A stretch of 64,000 bases of DNA from positions 22,552 through 86,551 of the forward strand of contig DUPD01000050.1 in the NCBI GenBank assembly GCA_012838505.1, given 5' to 3'. Positions 25,755 to 35,071 of this stretch are shown in pieces. The stretch's first letter is position 1. Each line of letters starts with the position of its first letter. The notes below the pieces were generated by a model that saw only the letters and a program-made list of their open reading frames with translations, did no database searches and was not told where the DNA came from. The DNA is from Bacilli bacterium. Lineage in GTDB: Bacteria; Bacillota; Bacilli; Bacillales; Amphibacillaceae. The translations under genes and the position numbers were made by a program.

Positions 25755-25975
25755 AAGCAACTGGTGAGACTTCTGCGGGAATAGGACAAGGAAAGCTTCG
25801 TCAGCGATACATCGCACGAAGGAAATCGGTCTTTATTTCCGAGGATGGGCTGAAGATCCACTTTTGATATTTTTCGGAATGTTAGACTAAGTTCGCCACG
25901 TCCGTGTGGCAACGTCTAACTGACCCACATCCTGTGCGCCCGAAGCCATCCCCGTGAAAAGCGAACCAGTTGCTT
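25755..25975. repeat. Structured multi-branched palindromic element, possible ncRNA or MITE
   Basis: A perfect 11-bp outer stem (AAGCAACTGGT 25755-25765 with ACCAGTTGCTT 25965-25975) encloses several hairpins: CTTCGT-ca-GCGAT-ac-ATCGC-ACGAAG (25796-25821), GGAAAT/ATTTCC (25821-25840), and a long arm closed by GGATGGGCT/AGCCATCC (25843-25951). That arm holds GTTAGAC/GTCTAAC (25881-25919) around GCCAC/GTGGC, plus CACA-tcc-TGTG (25925-25935). The region is GC-rich, has no open frame and sits between DUF1836 and a decayed GH43 gene. Whether it is transcribed is not known. The remaining 166 bases to 26141 hold nothing recognisable. Confidence 0.6.
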
Positions 25976-26141
25976 TTCGGAACGAATAAATGCTCAAAAT
26001 AAGGATCTGTGATTAAATTTTCCATGTGTATAAGAAAAGTCAATATAGACAATGAACAATTCGCCTTACTTACTTTATCAAGGTTTATTTGCTTATTTTT
26101 ATCTGTGAAAGTTGAGTTAATGACTTAAATGAATCCACTCT

Positions 26142-27843
26142 CTATTGGAGATACAGTTCCATTACTTCAGTGGAAGAGATCACACCATCGTAGATCATTA
26201 ATTCATCGATTAGGCCTTGGAAAGGTGGATCCCAATGATTGACACCTAAACCAAAGTACGCTTTGTTGTTAAACAATCTCGGAAAATCATTACCTTCAAA
26301 ATAGCGCTCGTCATTTAAATAAATCATCAAGTTTCCAGATTCTGCGGTTAAAAAGATATGAGTCCATTCATCTTCACTAATGAGTATGTCGGTTGAAGCA
26401 TCATACCATTCGTTGCTCCCCGCCCATACGATTGTCTCACCGTTATGACCAAATGGTACGACACTGATCCATTCATTTTGATTAGCTGCAGCGAAGAAAG
26501 TAGTCGTATGTTGCGTTAGTGCTTCAGGATAGAGCCAAAATGAAACCGAATACGCATCCCCCTCAATTAATCGTTCAGGTAATCTTATTCCTGATGACCC
26601 ATCAAATACAGCAGCTTGACCAACAATACCGTCTGTAAAAGTGATTTCACCGTCAAGTTGATCGATGCGCTCACCAGTCGCTTCTCCATCTGCAAATTGA
26701 CCAACTGAATCAGATAAATCACGATCGAAAGCATAATGAGCACTTAATGAGACCTCACGTGTACCTGAGACTGTTAAATTAAATTCTTTTCTTTCGATTA
26801 CATCACCATTTTCAATTGTTGCTACTAAAGTTACCGTTTCATCATTACCTGTTGGTCTAGTTACTTTTCCATCGTTTGAAAGAACTGATGTGTTTGATGA
26901 TTCCCAAGTAATTGTTGTCCCTAAAAAGCCTGATTCAATTAAATTGAGATCATCTGTTATATTATTTGGATTGCCTACTGATAAGTCTCGCTCAACATTA
27001 CTAACAATCTGTTCAGCGGTTAGAGTCGATCCAGCTGACTGCACACCCCAAACAGTTACCCCTTTATTCGATAATGCTGTAAAAGACATAACCGCTTCAT
27101 CTTGCACTTCATCCCATACCTCTACAAAAACACCATCATAATCAATGTTATTTATCGTAATTGTTGCGTAATAACCATCATGTGACCAAGTTCCGTCGAT
27201 TGCGCCTGTAATTGTTCCATCTTCATGTAAACGGATGATTTGTGTTTCTTTTAGTTCTGCGCTGTTATCTTTGCCGTGATTAATATATTTATAATCACCA
27301 ATTAAATCACCGATTGATAGTTCTTGATCGAGTTGTTCGCCAGCATAACGTTTAGGAGCGACAACTGGCCAATCATGTTTATTTAAGAACATCTGATGGA
27401 TCCGAAGTTCATGAGCTTCGCCACGATTAGGAAAGCGTGTATGGAAAACTAAGAATTCCTCACCTGTTTCTTCATCTAAGAAAACTGAATTATGACCTGG
27501 TGATAAATAACCTACGCCAGGCCCCATTCCAGGTTCACCTAACTCACGTTTAAACATAAAATTTCCAAACAATTTATTACCGTATTGTGCATGATTTACA
27601 TCACCAGGTAATACAGCTGGTTGATTATCTGCGTCGAGATAGGGGCCATCAGGTACCTTAATGATAGAAGGATCATGTACGGACACGTTTTTAAAATTAG
27701 GTTTTACTAAACTTGATTCTCGCGAGACATCGTTTATTTGAGGAGTTTTTGACTCTGGTTCAGATAAATTATTTGTCAGGTCCCGATTGTTAAGTAGAAT
27801 AAATGCGATAACAGCAATGATTATTATACCTATAATACTTAAG
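26142..27843 (-). pseudogene. GH43 endo-arabinanase (Abn2-like) with LamG-like domain, internally deleted and 5'-truncated
   Basis: The minus strand encodes a signal-anchor-like segment (IIIIAVIAFILLNNRD, from 27834 down), then NVSVHDPSIIKVPDG, the first blade of a GH43 propeller. This jumps directly to PYLDADNQPAVLPGD and GYLSPGHNSVFLDEETG, the last blades. The arabinanase C-terminal beta-barrel (PKRYAGEQLD onward), a Big-like domain (TITWESSNTSVLSNDGKVTRP) and a LamG/concanavalin-like domain (YAFDRDLSDSVGQF to IDELMIYDG) follow. About half the catalytic domain, including the second Asp and catalytic Glu, is missing. No start codon precedes the anchor: the frame runs back into the methyltransferase 3' end. 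A GTG at 27686 exists but would drop the anchor. Confidence 0.82.
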
Positions 27844-28387
27844 GGAAATAATCAATTAAGTCAAATTGTCCTTTTTCAAGCGATTCAATCCATTCATCAA
27901 GTGATAAGATCGATTTAATTTGATAAAATTGTTCAACCTCTTTGATCATTTCCTGTGTTAAAGTTTGATCGCCCGTCATTTCAATTAACAGAAGGATGCC
28001 ACCTGGGCGAAGCACTCGGTTATACTCACTAAGGATTGGCTCAACGTGATTAAATGAGACAACTGATTCTGAAATGATGCAATCGATTGATCCTGATTCA
28101 AAGGGGAGTTTTTGAAGCTTTCCTTGGATTAGCTCAACACGTTTACCTTTTAATCGCTGTTTAGCTAGCTTAATCATCGCTTGATCTTGATCGATTCCGA
28201 TTAAACGGCTATTCGTTACTTCAGTCAAAAATTCTAAAGTCTTTCCCGTCCCACAATCTGCATCTAAAATGCAATGATGTTGATATTTCTTTAATTGCTC
28301 CCAAGCCTTCTTCGTTGCTGAAAGCCCACCTGGATGTGCACTAGCAATATTTAAATGAGCGAGCATCGATGTATAATTAAATTCCAT
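27839..28387 (-). CDS. Class I SAM-dependent methyltransferase, possibly 3'-truncated
   Basis: 182 residues from the ATG at 28387, eight bases after GAGGAG (an in-frame GTG at 28396 overlaps that site). Motif I is LDADCGTGKTLEFL, followed by LIGIDQDQAMIKLAKQRL, the post-I ELIQGKLQKLPF, SIDCIISESVVSFNH and VLRPGGILLLIEMT. The substrate cannot be assigned. The stop falls exactly where the anchor segment of the broken GH43 gene begins, so the original C-terminus may have been lost in the same deletion; many relatives are longer. Confidence 0.82.
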   Translation of the reverse strand: MEFNYTSMLAHLNIASAHPGGLSATKKAWEQLKKYQHHCILDADCGTGKTLEFLTEVTNSRLIGIDQDQAMIKLAKQRLKGKRVELIQGKLQKLPFESGSIDCIISESVVSFNHVEPILSEYNRVLRPGGILLLIEMTGDQTLTQEMIKEVEQFYQIKSILSLDEWIESLEKGQFDLIDYFP

Positions 28388-28657
28388 ATGAACCACTCCT
28401 CAGTATCTTTTAAACTTTGTATATTCTATGATTGAATTTCTTTTCGATTACATATTTACCTTCTTCTCAAAGTATAGTAAGATATTAAATAATTCTAAAT
28501 AGTCTGACGTTAGATGGGTGAGGTTAAGTATGCTCGATTCCTCACAAAATAGGGTCTATTTGTTGAATGAGCACTTTTTGTTAAGAAATAATGATATAAT
28601 ACGAATGAATATATTTTAAAAATAGAATATGTACGTGTTTAAGGAGTGGATAATCAA

Positions 28658-30328
28658 ATGAAAACAGATTTAGAGATTGCGACAGCGGCTAAACTTAAAC
28701 CGATTCAGTCAATTATTAATGGGCTAGACATACTTGACGAGGAATGGGAGCCGTATGGGAAAAACAAAGCAAAACTATCTTTGGGATTATTAGATCGATT
28801 GAACAATGAAAAAGATGGCAATTTGATCTTAGTCACTTCAATCAATCCAACGCCTGCAGGTGAAGGTAAGTCAACAGTCACAGTAGGCTTAGGTCAAGCC
28901 TTAAAGCAACTCGGTAAAAAAACAGCGATTGCATTGAGAGAGCCGTCGCTTGGTCCAGTAATGGGGTTAAAAGGCGGAGCAACCGGTGGAGGTTATTCTC
29001 AAGTTGTTCCGATGGAGGATATCAACTTACACTTTACTGGTGATATTCATGCGATCACAGCGACAAACAATGCATTAGCAGCTTTAATTGATAACCATAT
29101 TTTCCAAGGGAATCAGGCACAAATTGATCCGCGCCAAATAACATGGAAGCGTGTTGTTGATCTCAATGACCGGGCTTTACGTCAAGTCGTTGTTGGTCTT
29201 GGTGGTGTTAAACAAGGCGTGCCTAGGGAAGATGGCTTTAATATTACCGTTGCTTCTGAAATTATGGCGATTTTATGTTTAGCAAATAGTTATCAAGATT
29301 TAAAAGCACGACTATCAAAAATTGTCGTTGGTTATCGCGTTGATTCCAGTCCTGTAACTGTTGCTGATTTAGGAGTAGAGGGTGTGTTGGCGATGTTACT
29401 ACGAGACGCACTCAAACCGAACCTTGTCCAGACAATTGAGGGTGTGCCTGCCTTTATTCATGGGGGACCATTTGCAAATATTGCTCATGGCTGTAATAGT
29501 TTGTTAGCAACAAGGATGGCAGGTAAATTAGCTGATTACGTAGTAACTGAAGCGGGATTCGGTGCTGACCTTGGTGCCGAGAAGTTTTTAAACATTAAAT
29601 CAAGAGCTGGCAATCTTGATCCAAAAGCGGTTGTTATCGTTGCGACGACTCGTGCCTTAAAGATGCACGGTGGTGTTGAGCAAGATAAGTTAACTGAAGA
29701 AAATTTAGCTGCATTGAATGAAGGTTTATCGAATTTAGCTAAACATATTGAGACAATTGAATCATTTGGTTTACCATATGTTGTCGCACTTAATCATTTC
29801 ACAACTGATACAGCTGGAGAAATTAAAGTTATTGAAGATTGGTGTCAAGCGCGTAATATTTCTTTAGCCTTAACAACAGTTTGGGCAGATGGAGGTAAGG
29901 GTGGTATTGAATTGGCTAACCAAGTGATTCAGAAAATAGCCGAACAAAAAGTCAAATTCCAACCACTTTATCCGTTAACTGCATCGATTAAAGAAAAAAT
30001 CGATACCATTGCAAAGCGTGTTTACGGTGCATCTACTGTGAAATATTCTGCATTAGCCGAACAACAGATTAATGAATTTAGTCAACATGGTTGGGGAGAC
30101 TTACCGATCTGTATGGCAAAAACACAGTACTCACTATCAGATCAACCTGATCAATTAGGTCGACCGACAGATTTCACAATTACCATCCGTGAACTCAGAC
30201 CATCGATCGGTGCGGGATTTATCGTTGCTTTAACTGGAGAGATGTTAACAATGCCTGGTTTACCAAAACAACCAGCAGCCCTAAAAATGGATATTGATGC
30301 AACAGGTGAAATTACCGGTTTATTTTAA
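28658..30328 (+). CDS. fhs: Formate-tetrahydrofolate ligase
   Basis: 556 residues. It makes 10-formyl-THF from formate, ATP and THF. The P-loop is [43 protein letters not shown] and the C-terminal [14 protein letters not shown] are invariant. The ATG at 28658 gives the usual MKTDLEIA start; the in-frame GTG at 28646 abuts the AAGGAG and is rejected. A TATAAT at about 28592 may be the -10. The enzyme fits formate use in an anaerobe with pyruvate formate-lyase (inference). Confidence 0.97.
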   Translation: MKTDLEIATAAKLKPIQSIINGLDILDEEWEPYGKNKAKLSLGLLDRLNNEKDGNLILVTSINPTPAGEGKSTVTVGLGQALKQLGKKTAIALREPSLGPVMGLKGGATGGGYSQVVPMEDINLHFTGDIHAITATNNALAALIDNHIFQGNQAQIDPRQITWKRVVDLNDRALRQVVVGLGGVKQGVPREDGFNITVASEIMAILCLANSYQDLKARLSKIVVGYRVDSSPVTVADLGVEGVLAMLLRDALKPNLVQTIEGVPAFIHGGPFANIAHGCNSLLATRMAGKLADYVVTEAGFGADLGAEKFLNIKSRAGNLDPKAVVIVATTRALKMHGGVEQDKLTEENLAALNEGLSNLAKHIETIESFGLPYVVALNHFTTDTAGEIKVIEDWCQARNISLALTTVWADGGKGGIELANQVIQKIAEQKVKFQPLYPLTASIKEKIDTIAKRVYGASTVKYSALAEQQINEFSQHGWGDLPICMAKTQYSLSDQPDQLGRPTDFTITIRELRPSIGAGFIVALTGEMLTMPGLPKQPAALKMDIDATGEITGLF

Positions 30329-30351
30329 GTTTTTAATCGTATAATTTAATC

Positions 30352-30404
30352 TAGAGCTGAATTCTAAAATGTTAATGATGTCATTTAGGATTCAGTTCTT
30401 TTTA
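30352..30404 (+). terminator. fhs terminator
   Basis: AGAGCTGAATTCTAAAATG pairs imperfectly with CATTTAGGATTCAGTTCT, followed by TTTTT. Confidence 0.8.
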
Positions 30405-30531
30405 TTTAACTCGATCCTCATTATGATTGATAATCATACGTATAAGTTGATGAAATTAGTCAAATTACTATTGCTTATATGCACATATTTGATATGATAA
30501 GTGCAAACATACATATGAGAGGGAGAACGTT

Positions 30532-30786
30532 ATGAGAATTACAGAGATACCAACGCTAGAGTTAACAATAAAAAAGGGAGCGAACCCAGAATTACCTAAC
30601 GAGGTTGAAGTAGGGCTAGAAAATGGCTTAAAAGCGAAGTTTCCTGTTGAATGAGAAAATATCACTCCTGAATCGACTGAAGTTCATGGGAAGCTTAGAG
30701 TAACAACTTATCCAAATCCAATTATCGAACAACGAGCGGATCCCTATTTATATAAACATACAGACGGATATTATTACTTTACCTAA
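30532..30786 (+). pseudogene. 5' relic of an Ig-like domain / GH43 glycosidase gene
   Basis: From ATG 30532 (GAGGGAG upstream) the frame reads LPNEVEVGLENGLKAKFPVE, a stop TGA (30652-30654, where such domains usually have Trp), then ENITPESTEVHGKL, and then NPIIEQRADPYLYKHTDGYY before TAA at 30784. The last segment is the first blade of GH43 arabinofuranosidases/xylosidases, preceded by a bacterial Ig-like domain. Everything beyond the first blade is absent. It is two independent lesions, a nonsense mutation and a 3' deletion. Confidence 0.82.
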
Positions 30787-30876
30787 GCTGTGATTCGAGT
30801 TCTCTTAAAACTTGAGTTTATTTCCCTTTTAAGCGATGATTTTAGATAGAATAACAGTTTGAGAGGGGAAAGTTTG

Positions 30877-32037
30877 TTGACAAATAAAGATTCGCTTTGG
30901 CCACTAAAGATGTTATTATTTTGTTTTTATGGGGCTAATACAATGGTCGTTAGTTTTTTGCCATTACTATTAACTTACCGCGGTTTAAGTGGTCAAGAGA
31001 TTGGATGGGTGCTGGCAATTGGCCCGGCAGTATCAATTGTTGCCCAACCATTTTGGGGATTTATAAGTGACAAATTTCAAACGGTCAAAAAAGTATTGAT
31101 CGTAACTTTAATTGGTCTATTGATCAGTGGATTTTTCTACTTTCAAGCCAAAAGCTTAATCATCATCTTGGGATTATCGATTGTTTTTTATTTTTTTCAA
31201 TCATCAATTGCTCCCTTATCCGATAGTCTTGCTCAACGAAGAGCAGAACAACTCGGTGTTCCATTTGGATCGATCCGAACGTGGGGCTCAATCGGATTTG
31301 CTACTTTTTCAATTTTAATTGGAGAAATTGTCGACTGGACAGGCATTCAATATTTAATTATTCCTTATTTTATGATGGCCTCTGTGACATTATTTATGAG
31401 TACACGTGTAAAAGATGTGACAATTGAAAGAACATCAATTCAAATTAAGGACTTACAAAAATTATTTAAAAATCCACCGTTAATTTTATTTTTGGCTGCA
31501 TTATTTTTAGTCGCTGTAACCCATCGAATGAACGATTCATATATGAGCTTATTCATTAATCAATTAGGTGGAGGCGACAATCTCGTTGGAATTGCCTGGT
31601 TTGTCGGAGTCGTTAGCGAGGCATTAGTCATTGCATTTACGGGTAAGTGGTTAAAAAAATTACACCCACTTATTTTTATTGTTGCTTCTGGACTAATTTT
31701 TTCTTTAAGGTGGATGTTGTATAGTTTAATTACAACCCCAAGCTTGATTATCATCTTTCAAGTACTAAACGGTTTATCATATGGTGTTTTTTTTGTAATG
31801 TCATTTCAATATGTGACGAGATTGATCCCCGTCCAACTGCAAACAAGTGGACATTTATTGTATTCAACAGTCATCTTTGGGATATCGGGGATCGTTGCTT
31901 CGCTGGGTGGTGGCTACTTGTTTGAACAATTTGGTGGGGCTACTTTGTATTTTGTGATGGCAATTTTAGCTCTGCTTGGATCTTGCTTCATTTTGATATA
32001 TCATATAATTATTAGAAAAACAACAAGAGTCGTATGA
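30877..32037 (+). CDS. MFS transporter, LacY/HcaT-like (MFS_1_like)
   Basis: About 386 residues with twelve predicted helices. AGAGGGG is followed by TTG codons at 30874 and 30877; the latter has the better eight-base spacing. The start LWPLKMLLFCFYGANTMVVSFLPLLLTYRGLSGQEIG and loop GFISDKFQTVKKVL, plus PFGSIRTWGSIGFA, recall the phenylpropionate/nucleoside-proton symporter branch (HcaT, YwbF). The substrate is unknown. It lies just after a GH43 relic, so a sugar or oligosaccharide is possible but unsupported. Confidence 0.85.
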   Translation: MTNKDSLWPLKMLLFCFYGANTMVVSFLPLLLTYRGLSGQEIGWVLAIGPAVSIVAQPFWGFISDKFQTVKKVLIVTLIGLLISGFFYFQAKSLIIILGLSIVFYFFQSSIAPLSDSLAQRRAEQLGVPFGSIRTWGSIGFATFSILIGEIVDWTGIQYLIIPYFMMASVTLFMSTRVKDVTIERTSIQIKDLQKLFKNPPLILFLAALFLVAVTHRMNDSYMSLFINQLGGGDNLVGIAWFVGVVSEALVIAFTGKWLKKLHPLIFIVASGLIFSLRWMLYSLITTPSLIIIFQVLNGLSYGVFFVMSFQYVTRLIPVQLQTSGHLLYSTVIFGISGIVASLGGGYLFEQFGGATLYFVMAILALLGSCFILIYHIIIRKTTRVV

Positions 32038-32071
32038 ATGAATTCCGGTTATCGTGTTAAGGGGGGCTAAT

Positions 32072-32815
32072 ATGAAGCAGGAGAGAATCACCAAGGTTTG
32101 TTTATTAGCGGGGGAAATCATGTTGAAAAATGGTGCCGAGACGTATCGAATTGAGGACACAATGACTCGAATTGCTCAAGCATACGGGGTGGAAGATGCT
32201 CAGATTCATGCGACGCCAACCGCAATTATGTTTGCTGAAGACATGACTTCACCAACTAATTTTGTGCGAATTAATGTAAGGGCGACCGATCTAGACAAAG
32301 TATCAAAGGTGAATAGTATATCCAGACACATTTCTGCTGGTAAATTAACTGTCAAAGAGGCACGCGAAAAACTCCTCGAAGTTGAAGCGAATAGTGAAAC
32401 ATATCCAAAGTGGCTGCAAATAGCTGCAGCTGGTTTTGCTAGTGGCTGTTTTACGATTATGTTTCAAGGGAGTTGGCTTGAATTTTTACCGGCAATTATT
32501 GTCGGCATGATCGGTTATTATTCGATGCTCAGTTTTCATGAAGTCCTTAAAATTCGCTTTTTTGCTGAATTTTTAGCATCTGTTTTCTTAGCTTTATCCG
32601 CGTTTTTAGTGATTATGATTCACTCAGGATTAGATATTGATAAAATAATTATTGGTTCTGTCATGCCCCTCGTCCCTGGACTATTAATTACGAATGCCGT
32701 TCGTGATTTAATGGCAGGGCATTTGGTATCAGGAATTACGAAAGCAACAGAAGCGATTTTAACTGCTCTTGCAATAGGAGCTGGAGTTGCTGTTGTCTTA
32801 TTAGTCTTTTATTAA
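32072..32815 (+). CDS. Threonine/serine exporter, ThrE N-terminal-domain subunit
   Basis: 247 residues from the ATG at 32072 behind AAGGGGGG. The soluble N-terminal part (CLLAGEIMLKNGAETYRIEDTM, HATPTAIMF, RVNSISR-like KVNSISRH) is the ThrE/DUF1212 domain with a protease-like fold, followed by five helices. Split ThrE systems (YjjP plus YjjB type) export threonine, serine or, in some bacteria, dicarboxylates such as succinate. Its partner begins 21 bases downstream. Confidence 0.9.
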   Translation: MKQERITKVCLLAGEIMLKNGAETYRIEDTMTRIAQAYGVEDAQIHATPTAIMFAEDMTSPTNFVRINVRATDLDKVSKVNSISRHISAGKLTVKEAREKLLEVEANSETYPKWLQIAAAGFASGCFTIMFQGSWLEFLPAIIVGMIGYYSMLSFHEVLKIRFFAEFLASVFLALSAFLVIMIHSGLDIDKIIIGSVMPLVPGLLITNAVRDLMAGHLVSGITKATEAILTALAIGAGVAVVLLVFY

Positions 32816-32836
32816 TTACTATGATGGGGTGGTCAA

Positions 32837-33322
32837 ATGCTAATCGAACAGTTAATTGTGAGCTTTTTTTCTGCTGTAGGATTTGCAATTATCTTTAATG
32901 CACCAGTGAGGGTGCTATGGCAATCGGGTACGGTTGGTATGGTCGGATGGATTGTCTTTGTTGGATTATCGCGGGTCTATGATGTGAATATTGTTATTGC
33001 AACATTATTAGCTTCGGTTATAGTCGGAATTGTGAGTCAAATCCTAGCAAAACGTTTCCGGACGCCAATTATCATTTTTAATTTGGCTGGGATTATTCCG
33101 CTCGTTCCTGGAGGGATGTCTTATGATGCGATGCGTTTTTTTGTTGTGAATGATTATGATGCTGCGATCGCAACAGGTGCGACGGTTGCAATGATTTCTG
33201 GTGCGATTGCACTCGGGTTGATTGTTTCTGAGATCATTAACCAACTGATTCGAAATATGAATTGGAGAAAATATCATAGCGAATATGATCGAAAAGGTGT
33301 TGCTAGCTTAGATACGGATTAA
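32837..33322 (+). CDS. Threonine/serine exporter, ThrE C-terminal-domain subunit (DUF3815)
   Basis: 161 residues, five hydrophobic helices, with FNLAGIIPLVPGGMSYDAM, the motif of the C-terminal half of ThrE (YjjB type). Matches its neighbour's PLVPGLLITNAVRD repeat, reflecting the internal duplication of the family. ATG with GGGGTGG upstream. It should form a two-component exporter with the preceding gene. Confidence 0.9.
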   Translation: MLIEQLIVSFFSAVGFAIIFNAPVRVLWQSGTVGMVGWIVFVGLSRVYDVNIVIATLLASVIVGIVSQILAKRFRTPIIIFNLAGIIPLVPGGMSYDAMRFFVVNDYDAAIATGATVAMISGAIALGLIVSEIINQLIRNMNWRKYHSEYDRKGVASLDTD

Positions 33323-33407
33323 TTCACTACTCTAAGCTAATTTAGTGCATTAATGAAATGAGTTCGTTAAAATAAAGATATCATCTAAATGTAGGAGGAA
33401 GCTCTCT

Positions 33408-33797
33408 ATGATCAAATTAAATAAAGTAACAGGAGAAGCGCATAAAATAACGAATGATGGTGGTACGGTTCAACTTGCAAAGTCAGGTAGAAGTGATATA
33501 GATGCTTTTACACCAGGTGATTTCATTAATAGTTCAATTGCTATTTGTATGGGTCTAACTTTAGATGCCTTAATTGAAAGAGACGGGTTAGATATTCCAG
33601 GTTATACAATTGAAGTTGATGGAACGAAAGACCAAGAAGCTCGCCCATCACGAATGGAAAAGTTCGATGTTAAAGTTATCTTTGATGCAGAGGTTGATGA
33701 AAAGTTAAGAAATCGTCTCGTCAAATCTGCTAAACGTGGCTGTACAATGGGTAACACAATTGAACACGGTGTCCCAATCAACGTCACATCAGAATAA
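33408..33797 (+). CDS. OsmC family protein
   Basis: 129 residues, ATG behind GGAGGAAG. The two family cysteines are in AICMGLTLDAL and RGCTMGNTIEH; TPGDFINSSIA is the conserved N-terminal helix. OsmC/Ohr proteins reduce organic hydroperoxides through a dithiol. The class here is the short OsmC-like group rather than Ohr. Monocistronic. Confidence 0.9.
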   Translation: MIKLNKVTGEAHKITNDGGTVQLAKSGRSDIDAFTPGDFINSSIAICMGLTLDALIERDGLDIPGYTIEVDGTKDQEARPSRMEKFDVKVIFDAEVDEKLRNRLVKSAKRGCTMGNTIEHGVPINVTSE

Positions 33798-33823
33798 ATC
33801 AAGTAAATTTTATAAAATTAAAC

Positions 33824-33870
33824 AAAAACACCTAAAAACTTTTGAATCACAATGTTTCTAGGTGTTTTTT
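33824..33870 (+). terminator. Terminator of the OsmC gene
   Basis: AAAAACACCTA pairs with TAGGTGTTTTT over a 24-base loop, T-run included. Confidence 0.8.
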
Positions 33871-33906
33871 GTTTGGTATAAAAGCAGGTCGGCAAATACA
33901 ATCAAA

Positions 33907-33985
33907 TGAATATTTATTCAGTAATGAAATAAATATAAATTAATTATACATAACCATTGCATAAAAATACATCATCGAGTATAAT
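33907..33985 (+). promoter_or_regulatory. argC promoter with two ARG boxes (ArgR/AhrC operators)
   Basis: TGAATATTTATTCA (33907-33920) is a perfect TGAATWWWWATTCA ARG box, and TGCATAAAAATACA (33958-33971) a second that fits TGNATWWWWATNCA; centres are 51 bases apart. The promoter TTGCAT (33957-33962), 17-base spacer, TATAAT (33980-33985) is overlapped at its -35 by the second box, as expected for arginine repression. Confidence 0.82.
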
Positions 33986-34021
33986 AATTAATCACAATGG
34001 TAATAAGGAGTGTTGATTTAA

Positions 34022-35059
34022 ATGAAAGTAGCAATCGTTGGGGGATCAGGCTATGGTGGCGTTGAACTAGCACGATTATTACAACAACATCCAAACGTAA
34101 ACCTGACTCAAATCATTTCACATTCACAAGCAGGCACAAATTTTTCAGAAATTTATCCGCAAATGACAACAATTATTGATGAACCAATGAAAGACTTAAA
34201 CTTAGAAAAACTAGCTGACGACATTGACCTAGTATTTTTAGCAACACCATCAAACGTCAGCCACCGATTCGTTTCAGACATACTTGAAGCAAACTTAAAA
34301 TGCATCGACCTTTCTGGTGATTTGCGACTGAAAGATCCAGCATTATATAAATCGTGGTACAACTTTGAAACTACAGCCGAAGCATACTTAGATCAAGCTG
34401 TTTATGGATTAAGTGAAATTTACCAAGACCAGATTTCAGAAGCAAACCTTATTGCCAATCCGGGTTGTTTTCCAACAGCCGGCTTACTTGCTTTAATCCC
34501 ATTGATTGAAAACCAGATCATTTCAACCGAATCAATTATTATTGATGGAAAAACAGGTGTATCAGGTGCTGGGCGCGGCTTATCATTAAATGTACACTTT
34601 TCTGAGATGAATGAAAATACAAAAGCTTATCAACTCGGCAATCATAAACATATTCCTGAAATCGAACAAGAACTATCTGAAAAATCAAATGATTCAATCA
34701 TGGTGAATTTCACACCTCATATTATACCGATGACTCGTGGGATTTTAATGACGAGTTATACGAATTTAATGATTGAACAAACAAATGAGCAAATTACTGA
34801 ACTTTATCAGTCATATTACCAAGACCAACCTTTTGTCCGAATTAGAGAAAATGGTCAAATTCCAAGTACAAAAGAAGTTTATGGGAGTAATTATTGTGAT
34901 ATCGGATTTCAAGTTGACTCAAGAACAAATAAATTAATCGTCGTGTCTGTGATCGATAACTTAGTAAAAGGGGCTTCTGGTCAAGCGATTCAAAACTTAA
35001 ATATAATGGCTGGTTGGGATCAACGAACAGGCTTACACCAAATCCCAATTTATCCATAG
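34022..35059 (+). CDS. argC: N-acetyl-gamma-glutamyl-phosphate reductase
   Basis: 345 residues. It reduces N-acetylglutamyl-5-phosphate to the semialdehyde with NADPH, the third arginine step. The NADP site is VAIVGGSGYGGVELARLL, the catalytic Cys149 lies in ANPGCFPTAG, and HIIPMTRGIL is conserved. AAGGAG upstream. First gene of argCJBD, with 12 bases to argJ. Confidence 0.97.
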   Translation: MKVAIVGGSGYGGVELARLLQQHPNVNLTQIISHSQAGTNFSEIYPQMTTIIDEPMKDLNLEKLADDIDLVFLATPSNVSHRFVSDILEANLKCIDLSGDLRLKDPALYKSWYNFETTAEAYLDQAVYGLSEIYQDQISEANLIANPGCFPTAGLLALIPLIENQIISTESIIIDGKTGVSGAGRGLSLNVHFSEMNENTKAYQLGNHKHIPEIEQELSEKSNDSIMVNFTPHIIPMTRGILMTSYTNLMIEQTNEQITELYQSYYQDQPFVRIRENGQIPSTKEVYGSNYCDIGFQVDSRTNKLIVVSVIDNLVKGASGQAIQNLNIMAGWDQRTGLHQIPIYP

Positions 35060-35071
35060 GGGGGTATTATA

